Assembly: GCA_021818505.1 (NCBI GenBank)
Contig: JAKADX010000016.1
Coordinates: 1-64,000 of the forward strand
DNA length: 64,000 bases
From: Pseudomonadota bacterium
GTDB taxonomy: Bacteria > Pseudomonadota > Alphaproteobacteria > Acetobacterales > Acetobacteraceae
Reading direction: 5' to 3'
Below, piece by piece: positions 58,124-64,000 of this stretch. A model generated the notes under the pieces. It saw only the letters and a list, made by a program, of their open reading frames with translations. It was not told where the DNA came from and searched no databases. How positions within the stretch are numbered: position 1 is the stretch's first letter; the number at the start of each line of letters is the position of its first letter. The translations under genes were made by a program, and so were the position numbers.

Positions 58124-59641
58124 ATGGCGCTGCTGTTCGATGGCGCGGAGTGGGATTTCCAGACGCTCGATGCGATCCACCGTGCCTGCACGGAGATCGC
58201 GGTCGGCGAGTTCGGGCTGGACGTGTTTCCCAACCAGATCGAGGTGATCACGTCCGAGCAGATGCTGGACGCCTATTCATCCAACGGTCTTCCGCTGATG
58301 TACAGCCACTGGAGCTTCGGTAAGCGCTTCGCGCGCGACGAGGCGCTGTACCGGCAGGGCTATCAGGGCCTCGCCTACGAGATCGTCATCAACTCCTCGC
58401 CCTGCATCTCCTACATCATGGAAGAGAACACGGCGACCCTGCAGGCGCTGGTGATCGCGCACGCCTGCTTCGGCCACAATCACTTCTTCCGCAACAACTA
58501 CCTGTTCAGGCAGTGGACCGACGCCGATGCCATCCTCGGCTATCTGGCGTTCGCGAAGGCCTATGTCGCAGAATGCGAGGAACGCCAGGGCCGCGCCGCG
58601 GTCGAGCGCGTGCTGGATGCAGCGCACGCGCTGCGCCCGCAGGGCATCCACCGCTACCCCAAGCGCCGCTGGCGGCTGGCCGAGGAGGCGGAGCGCGTCA
58701 AGGCGCGGCGCGAGCACGCCGAGACCAGCTACGATCCGATGATGCGCACTGTCCCGGGCTTTCGCCTCGGCGGTGCGCCGCCGGAGGCGCGCCAGCAGAT
58801 GGAGACGGAGGCACGCGCACGGCTGCGCCTGCCGGAAGAGAACCTGCTGTATTTCTGCGAGAAGAACTCACCGCGCCTGGCCGGATGGGAACGCGAGCTG
58901 ATCCGCATTGTCCGCGTGCTTGCTCAGTATTTCTATCCGCAGGCGCAGACCAAGGTGGCGAACGAGGGCTGCGCCACCTACTGCCATTATCAGATCATGA
59001 CGCGACTGCACGAAACCGGCCAGATCAACGATGGCGCATTGTTGGAATTCTTGCATTCGCACAGCTCGGTGATCCTGCAACCTGACTTGTCGGATGAGCG
59101 GTTCGCCGGCTGGAACCCGTATGCTCTGGGCTATGCGATCATGAACGACGTGGCGCGGGCGGCGGTCGAGCCGGACGAGGAGGATCGCGCGTGGTTCCCT
59201 GCCTTCGCCGGCAACGGCGACCCTTGGGGCGTGCTGCGGGACGTGTGGGCCAACTATCGTGACGAGGGACTGATCCGGCAGTTCCTGGGACCCAAGGTTA
59301 TCCGTGCGTTCCGCATGGTGCATCTGGCCGACCGCCCGGCCGATCCCGATTACCGGATCAACGACATCCATGACGAGGAAGGCTATCGCCGCATCGCCTC
59401 GCTGCTCGCCGACCAGTACGAGCCGGCCAACCTTGCCCCGCTGATCGAGGTCGCCGACGTGGACCTCTTCGGCAGCCGCACGCTGAAGCTGGTGCATGAG
59501 TCGCACCGCGGCGCACGGCTAGATGGCGACCTCGCCAAGAAGACGCTCCAGCACATGCAGGTGCTGTGGGGCTATCGCGTCTGCCTGCAGGAGCGCGACG
59601 CGGAGACCGGCAGGGTCCTGACCGAATACGCCTCCGCCTAG
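58124..59641 (+). CDS. spoVR: SpoVR family protein (YcgB)
   Basis: 505 residues. ATG 58124 has GACGGAGG upstream; GTG 58121 is the alternative and the track start at 58052 is inside yeaH. Conserved stretches are MYSHWSFGKRFARDE, YEIVINSSPCISYIMEENTATLQALVIAHACFGHNHFFRNNYLF, FCEKNSPRLAGWERELIRIVR, VANEGCATYCHYQIMTRLHE and NPYALGYAIMNDVAR. The His/Glu/Cys-rich pattern suggests a metal site. It completes the prkA-yeaH-spoVR trio; the biochemical role is not known. In spore formers SpoVR affects the spore cortex, but this operon occurs widely in non-spore-forming bacteria. Confidence 0.95.
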   Translation: MALLFDGAEWDFQTLDAIHRACTEIAVGEFGLDVFPNQIEVITSEQMLDAYSSNGLPLMYSHWSFGKRFARDEALYRQGYQGLAYEIVINSSPCISYIMEENTATLQALVIAHACFGHNHFFRNNYLFRQWTDADAILGYLAFAKAYVAECEERQGRAAVERVLDAAHALRPQGIHRYPKRRWRLAEEAERVKARREHAETSYDPMMRTVPGFRLGGAPPEARQQMETEARARLRLPEENLLYFCEKNSPRLAGWERELIRIVRVLAQYFYPQAQTKVANEGCATYCHYQIMTRLHETGQINDGALLEFLHSHSSVILQPDLSDERFAGWNPYALGYAIMNDVARAAVEPDEEDRAWFPAFAGNGDPWGVLRDVWANYRDEGLIRQFLGPKVIRAFRMVHLADRPADPDYRINDIHDEEGYRRIASLLADQYEPANLAPLIEVADVDLFGSRTLKLVHESHRGARLDGDLAKKTLQHMQVLWGYRVCLQERDAETGRVLTEYASA

Positions 59642-59707
59642 GCTTCCCGGCTGTTCAGGTGGGCCGTCACGCGCTACGGTTCCGCAAAACGGGCGGGGAG
59701 GGGGGCA

Positions 59708-60643
59708 ATGCCGGCAAGGATGTGGAAGCGCCGCGCGGTGATGGCCGCCGCCGCGGCATCGGCCGCGCCGGTGCGGGAGGCGTTTGCGCAGGCGGTGAAG
59801 TGGTCGTCAGGGACCGAGCGGGCGAGCCTGCCGGCGCCCACCAATGCCACGGACTGCCATCACCACATCTACGATTCCCGCTTCCCGATTGATCCCAAGG
59901 CGACGCTGCGGCCGGGCGACGCGACGGTGGCCGATTATCGCGCGTTGCAGCGGCGCATCGGCACGACCCGCAACGTGGTCGTGCAGCCGTCCACCTACGG
60001 CACCGACAACCGCTGTATGCTCGATGCGCTGGCGCAGTTCGGTGCGGCGGCCCGTGGCGTCGCGGTGGTGGACACAAGTGTTTCCGACGACGAACTCGCG
60101 CGGCTGAACGCGGCCGGCGTGCGCGGCATCCGCTTCAACCTCGTGCAGACGGGGGCCACGACGGTCGAGATGGTCGCACCGCTTGCCGCGCGGGTGGGTA
60201 AGCTCGGCTGGCACGTGCAGATCCATGCGCTGCCCACGCTGATCGTCGCCAACGCCGCGCTGTGGCGCGGCCTGCCATGCCAAGCGGTGTTCGACCATAT
60301 GGGCCATCCGCACGAGCCGGGGGGCGCGAGCGATCCTGTCGTGGGGCTGCTGTGCGAACTGGCGCGCGACGGACGTGCCTGGGTGAAGCTGTCGGGCGTC
60401 TATATGGACAGCAAGGTAGGACCGCCGACCTATGCCGACTGCACCGCCGTCGCGCGCGCCTATATCGCGGCGGCGCCGGCGCGGATGGTGTGGGGCAGCG
60501 ACTGGCCGCATCCGACCGAAAAGACGACGAAACCGGATGACGCGATCCTGTTTGACCTGCTCGGGCGATGGGCGCCGGACGCCGACGTGCGCACCCGCAT
60601 CCTGGTGGACAATCCGGCCCGGCTCTACGGGTTTGCCGCCTGA
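59708..60643 (+). CDS. Exported amidohydrolase-2 (TIM-barrel metal hydrolase) family protein
   Basis: 311 residues. The N-terminus (MWKRRAVMAAAAASAAPVREAFAQ) looks like a twin-arginine signal peptide. The mature part is an amidohydrolase_2 fold: NATDCHHHIYDSRFPIDP (metal-binding HxH), VVVQPSTYGTDNRCMLDAL, GVRGIRFNLVQTG, VQIHALP, VFDHMGHPHEP, and the C-terminal MVWGSDWPHPTEKT with the catalytic Asp. Relatives hydrolyse lactones such as 2-pyrone-4,6-dicarboxylate or decarboxylate aromatic acids. The precise substrate is unknown. Its end overlaps the convergent FAD-oxidase gene by 19 bases. Confidence 0.87.
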   Translation: MPARMWKRRAVMAAAAASAAPVREAFAQAVKWSSGTERASLPAPTNATDCHHHIYDSRFPIDPKATLRPGDATVADYRALQRRIGTTRNVVVQPSTYGTDNRCMLDALAQFGAAARGVAVVDTSVSDDELARLNAAGVRGIRFNLVQTGATTVEMVAPLAARVGKLGWHVQIHALPTLIVANAALWRGLPCQAVFDHMGHPHEPGGASDPVVGLLCELARDGRAWVKLSGVYMDSKVGPPTYADCTAVARAYIAAAPARMVWGSDWPHPTEKTTKPDDAILFDLLGRWAPDADVRTRILVDNPARLYGFAA

Positions 60644-61998
60644 GCGGCGGAAGCATGCTCGTCCCAGCCGCGCATCTTTCCTGGATTGAGCAGCCCGCGC
60701 GGATCGGCGCGGTGTTTGAACTCGAGCTGCGCGGGGTCGGTCTGCTTCATCCCACCGTCCTCCAGCACATATGTGTGCGGGTCGAAGACAGTACAGCCGC
60801 GCGCCTCCAGGTCGGCGATGATGGCGCGCAGCCGCGGCTCGTCGGTGAAGCGCACCAACGGCAGCGCGGCGCACGCGACCTCGCCGTCCACGCGGATGAA
60901 TTCGAGGTGCATCGGCACCTCGTCGCCGTAATCGGCGATCACGGCCGCGACCGTATCCAATGGCCGCGTGCGCGGAAAGCGGACCTGCAAATACGTGATG
61001 CTGCGGTCCACCTTCAGCGCCAGCAGCGTTGTGTGGTTCCAGGTGAATTCGAAGGCCGGCACCTGACCCTCGGCCTCCGCTTCGGTCAGGCGGCGGCACA
61101 CGCGGCCGCCATGCGCGCGCAGCATCTCCTCGAACGGTTCCTTGCTCTGCACCGCGATCAGGAACAGGCCGACCGATTCGCCCGCCGCGATCGCGTCGCC
61201 GAGGGAGCGGAAATGCGCCGCGGCGCCGGCGGCGACCGCGGTGCACAGGCGCTTGGCGATGCCGTCGGCGCGTGCCACCGCCTCGGTGAAGCGGGCAATC
61301 TGCATGAAATCGGGGAAGCCGACCGCGTAATCGACCCAGTGCTGCGCCGGCGCCATGGCGATTTCGAGTTCGGTGATGATGCCGTTGGTGCCGTAGGCGT
61401 GATGCACGCGATTCACCTCGGCGCCACGCAACGTCAGCACGCGCGGCTCGGCCTCCATCGTGACGACGCGCGCGGCCAACAGCGTGCCGGCCTCGCGCAT
61501 CTGGCCGAAATTGATCGAGCCGACGCCACCCGAGCCGCCGCCGACGAAGCCGCCGATCGTGGCGGTGCGGCGCGTCGAGGGAAACATGCGCAGTTCCCAG
61601 CCCTGCGGCTTGCAGCCCGCTTCGATCTCGCCAAGCTTCGCACCGGCGCCGACGCGCAGGATGCCGTTCTCGACCGGATGGATCGCATTGAGGCCGCTGA
61701 GGTCGAGCACGAGGCCGCCGTGCAACGGCATCGCCTGGCCATAATTGCCGGTGCCGCCGCCGCGTGCCGTCACCGGCACGCGCTCGGCAAAGCAGCGGCG
61801 CAGCACCGCGATCACCTCCGCCTCGTCGCGCGGCATCGCCACGAGATCGCCCGTCACGCTGCGCAACTGCCGCTTCAGCACCGGGCTATACCAGTAGAAG
61901 TCGCGTGACTTCTGCTTCACCAGCGCCGGATCGGTTTCCACTGCGACGCCGCCGAGTGAGGCGGCGAATCCGATCCAGTCGCGTGTGGCGTCGTTCAT
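60625..61998 (-). CDS. FAD-linked oxidase (PCMH-type, GlcD/LDH-like)
   Basis: 457 residues. The FAD-binding PCMH domain shows LVAMPRDEAEVIAVLRRCF, PVTARGGGTGNYGQAMPLHGGLVLDLSGLN, GAKLGEIEAGCKPQGWELRMFPSTRRTATIGGFVGGGSGGVGSI and YGTNGIITELEIAM. The C-terminal half ends with the family's VFDPHTYVLEDGG...HRADPRGLLNPGKMRGW. The Gly-Thr-Gly-Asn loop and LLNPGK are standard for hydroxy-acid oxidases of this group. It is the last gene of a minus-strand cluster and starts inside the stop of the amidohydrolase gene (ATGA). Substrate unknown. Confidence 0.9.
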   Translation of the reverse strand: MNDATRDWIGFAASLGGVAVETDPALVKQKSRDFYWYSPVLKRQLRSVTGDLVAMPRDEAEVIAVLRRCFAERVPVTARGGGTGNYGQAMPLHGGLVLDLSGLNAIHPVENGILRVGAGAKLGEIEAGCKPQGWELRMFPSTRRTATIGGFVGGGSGGVGSINFGQMREAGTLLAARVVTMEAEPRVLTLRGAEVNRVHHAYGTNGIITELEIAMAPAQHWVDYAVGFPDFMQIARFTEAVARADGIAKRLCTAVAAGAAAHFRSLGDAIAAGESVGLFLIAVQSKEPFEEMLRAHGGRVCRRLTEAEAEGQVPAFEFTWNHTTLLALKVDRSITYLQVRFPRTRPLDTVAAVIADYGDEVPMHLEFIRVDGEVACAALPLVRFTDEPRLRAIIADLEARGCTVFDPHTYVLEDGGMKQTDPAQLEFKHRADPRGLLNPGKMRGWDEHASAAQAANP

Positions 61999-63284
61999 CG
62001 TGTCCCCAGCAGTGCATCGAGTTCGCGGTAGTCGGGCAAGGTACGATCGATCGTGCGTCCGGCGCGCAGCACGATGCGATCGGATTGCGGTCGCGACAGC
62101 ATCTCATTGAAACTGCGCGCACGGAACAGCAGCAGATCGGCGGGGGCGCCTTCACTGATGCGGCCGGCGCCGAAACCCGCGATCATCCCCGGCGTGGCGG
62201 CGACGGCGGCGGGCCAGGTGCCGATCGGGTGATCCAGATGCGCGATGCGCGTTGCCTCCCGCCACACCTCGATCATGTCATGATCGCCATAAGCGTAGAA
62301 CGGATCGCGACAGTTATCGCTGGCGACGCTCACGGGAATGCCGCGCGCGCGCATCTCGTGCAGCAGAGTCACGCCGCGCCATCGCGGTGTGCGGCCCGCG
62401 GCGCGGTCCTGCAAATACATGTTGCACATCGGTAGGCTGACCACGGCAAGCCCCGCGCGCGCCACCAGATCAAGCGTGCGGTCCACCTCTTCCGCCGGCT
62501 GCACCGCGATGCTGCAGCAATGGCCGACCACGATGCGACCGGGGAAGCGGCGGCGCAGCGCCGTCTCGGCGATTGCGCGCAGCACCGCGGCGGCCGGATC
62601 GCCGGTCTCATCGACATGGAAGTCCAGATCGAGGCCGCGCTGCTCGGCGGCCGCGAAAACGCGGTCGAGCAGATCGTGCAGTCCCGGCGCCATGTACGGC
62701 ACGCCGCCGAGGATGCCGCCATGCGCCGCGACCAGATCGGCGAGTCGCGGCAGCCACGCGTCATCCTCTACCGCATCGGGATGGAACAGCGCGACCGCCT
62801 GCAAGTCGATCCGCCCGCGCCACTGCGCGCGCAGTTCAGCGAACACCGGCCAGGAAATCTGCGTCTGCTTGCCGATCGAGTCGAGATGCGTGCGGATCGC
62901 GGTCGTGCCGTGAGCATAGGCGCAGCGCAGGCCGAATTCCATGCGCGCGCGCACGTCCGCGGCCGACCAGTTGGCCTCCCGGTCAGTCCCGACGGCGCCG
63001 AGCGCACCGTCGCGCGAGCCGTCGGGATTGGCGGCGCGCGGCCAGACATGGCCCTTGTCGAGATGCGTGTGCAGATCGACCAGGCACGGCCAGACCATGC
63101 CGCGGTCGAGATCGACACCCTCGCCCCCAAGTACGCCCGGCGGCATGATCCGCGCGATGCGGCCTGCATCCAGCGCGATGTCACGGAGCGTGGTCTCACC
63201 CTCGGGCGGGCGATCGAGCAGGGCGCAGGGGATCGTGGCATTGCGCAGGACGAACGCCGGTGCGTCGGGGATTTGCATTCTCAA
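61995..63284 (-). CDS. Cytosine deaminase-like amidohydrolase
   Basis: About 429 residues. TTG 63284 has GGAGG 7 bases upstream and overlaps the ABC gene stop (TTGA); ATG 63278 is the alternative. Metal ligands of the CodA-like amidohydrolase group are visible: LVDLHTHLDKGHVW, HVDETGD, VVGHCCSIAVQP and SVASDNCRDPFYAYGDHDM with the conserved Asp. The closing IAGFGAGRISEGAPADLLLFRARSFNEMLSR is the usual return to the beta-sandwich. It hydrolyses a cyclic amidine or amide (cytosine, isoguanine or a relative). Between an ABC importer ATPase and a FAD oxidase, it suggests uptake and breakdown of an N-containing ring compound. Confidence 0.88.
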   Translation of the reverse strand: MRMQIPDAPAFVLRNATIPCALLDRPPEGETTLRDIALDAGRIARIMPPGVLGGEGVDLDRGMVWPCLVDLHTHLDKGHVWPRAANPDGSRDGALGAVGTDREANWSAADVRARMEFGLRCAYAHGTTAIRTHLDSIGKQTQISWPVFAELRAQWRGRIDLQAVALFHPDAVEDDAWLPRLADLVAAHGGILGGVPYMAPGLHDLLDRVFAAAEQRGLDLDFHVDETGDPAAAVLRAIAETALRRRFPGRIVVGHCCSIAVQPAEEVDRTLDLVARAGLAVVSLPMCNMYLQDRAAGRTPRWRGVTLLHEMRARGIPVSVASDNCRDPFYAYGDHDMIEVWREATRIAHLDHPIGTWPAAVAATPGMIAGFGAGRISEGAPADLLLFRARSFNEMLSRPQSDRIVLRAGRTIDRTLPDYRELDALLGTR

Positions 63285-64000
63285 CCGATGTCCTCCGTTC
63301 CGGCCATTGCCGCGCGCAGCGCCGCCGATGTGCGGCGGCAGATTTCATTGTATGCGGGTGAGGTGCGGAAGGCCTCGTCGCGCGGATAGGGCACATCGAC
63401 GGCGATGATCTCGCGGATGCGCCCCGGCCGTGTGCCCATCACGGCGATGCGGCGCGAGAGATATGCCGACTCATAGACGCTGTGGGTGACGAAGATCACC
63501 GTCCAGCCGCCGGCCGCCCACAACCGCAGCAGGTCGTCGTTCAGCCGCATCCGCGTGATCTCGTCCAGCGCGGCGAAGGGTTCGTCCATCAGCAGCAGCT
63601 TCGGGTGCATCACCATCGCGCGCGCGATCGACACGCGCATCCGCATCCCGCCCGACAACTGTCTCGGATAGGCACGCGCGAAGGCGCCGAGGCCGACATT
63701 GTCGATTGCCTCCTGGACCCGCGACGCGACCGCGCGGCGCCGGTGCCCCGCCAGCCGCAGCGGCAGGTACACGTTTTCGAACACCGTCGCCCAGGGCATC
63801 AGCGTCGGTTCCTGGAACACGAAGCCGACGCTATGGTCCGGCCGTCCGGCGGCATCGAGCGTCGCGCCGGGCCAGTCGATGCGCCCGGCGCTCGGGGCCG
63901 CCAGCCCCGCGATCATGCGCAGCAGCGTCGATTTGCCGCAGCCGGAGGGTCCGAGCAGGCTGAGGAACTCGCCCTCCTGCACTGCAAGGTCGATGCCCTG
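63281..64000 (-). CDS. ABC transporter ATP-binding protein (nitrate/taurine/pyrimidine-type), truncated by window edge
   Basis: The frame is open past base 64000; the visible part begins QGIDLAVQEGEFLSLLGPSGCGKSTLLRMIAGL (Walker A). It continues with the Q-loop GFVFQEPTLMPWATVFENVYLPLRLAG, signature LSGGMRMRVSIARAMVMHPKLLLMDEPFAALDE (Walker B) and the H-loop IFVTHSVYESAYLSRRIAVM. MPWxTVxxNVxLPL and RPGRI are typical of the NitT/TauT family of ATPases (SsuB, TauB, ThiZ). Permease and binding protein would lie to the right, outside the window. The stop overlaps the start of the amidohydrolase. The GTG at 63982 in the track is not the true start. Confidence 0.92.
   Translation of the reverse strand, partial: QGIDLAVQEGEFLSLLGPSGCGKSTLLRMIAGLAAPSAGRIDWPGATLDAAGRPDHSVGFVFQEPTLMPWATVFENVYLPLRLAGHRRRAVASRVQEAIDNVGLGAFARAYPRQLSGGMRMRVSIARAMVMHPKLLLMDEPFAALDEITRMRLNDDLLRLWAAGGWTVIFVTHSVYESAYLSRRIAVMGTRPGRIREIIAVDVPYPRDEAFRTSPAYNEICRRTSAALRAAMAGTEDIG

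Overview
The window is a GC-rich (roughly 65-70 %) bacterial chromosome segment. Its gene content points to an alphaproteobacterium, most likely in the Rhodospirillales/Acetobacteraceae. Supporting signs are an NDUFA12-MlaD-DUF2155 run, aroQ-accB-accC, a class II DAHP synthase, Coq7, FNR/FixK-type boxes, a Hint-domain protein and a PQQ dehydrogenase cluster. The genus is inference. No rRNA, tRNA, CRISPR array or intact insertion sequence was seen.

Layout. 1-15.4 kb is mostly housekeeping: the end of glmS, a DUF4440 protein, succinate-semialdehyde dehydrogenase, glutathione reductase, DAHP synthase, nicotinate phosphoribosyltransferase, a periplasmic protein built of 12/15-residue repeats, a Do-like protease, nadE-(unknown)-gltX, an MFS carrier with a small DUF1328 protein, and a DUF892 ferritin-like protein. 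15.5-21.2 kb is a plastic accessory region. It holds a VapBC-type toxin-antitoxin pair with a clear operator palindrome, several unknown genes, an AT-rich membrane-protein gene, dispersed repeats and palindromes, remnants of a REP-associated transposase and a DUF1801 protein, and an FNR-box-preceded cytochrome b561. 21.2-24.7 kb returns to core metabolism (thiS-thiG; aroQ-accB-accC).

24.7-31.2 kb holds an outer-membrane barrel protein and, on the minus strand, a likely four-gene operon: a cysteine-free homologue of the C-terminal half of B12-dependent ribonucleotide reductase, a RidA protein, a FemAB/GNAT-like protein (DUF482) and a trypsin-like protease fused to a Hint domain. I regard this as the most unusual locus. 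31.3-38.4 kb is core again (NDUFA12, MlaD, DUF2155, trehalose synthesis otsB-otsA, GST, DsbB-Coq7, HNH protein, glutamyl-Q tRNA(Asp) synthetase).

38.6-46.9 kb carries a hybrid histidine kinase, an acyl-CoA synthetase coupled to a cytochrome P450, and a three-gene periplasmic oxidation module: a PQQ dehydrogenase with a lanthanide-type Asp-x-Asp signature but no vicinal Cys pair, a c-type cytochrome, and an XoxJ/MxaJ-like binding protein. 46.9-54 kb has SRAP, YccF, a Tat-type cupin, two tandem aminotransferases followed by a double-GNAT protein, an acyl-CoA dehydrogenase-like flavoprotein and a decayed aldo/keto reductase. 54.8-59.6 kb is the conserved prkA-yeaH-spoVR stress operon. The window ends with a secreted amidohydrolase and a minus-strand cluster (ABC ATPase, cytosine-deaminase-like amidohydrolase, FAD-linked oxidase) that runs off the right edge.

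All family assignments come from reading motifs in the translations. No database search was run.
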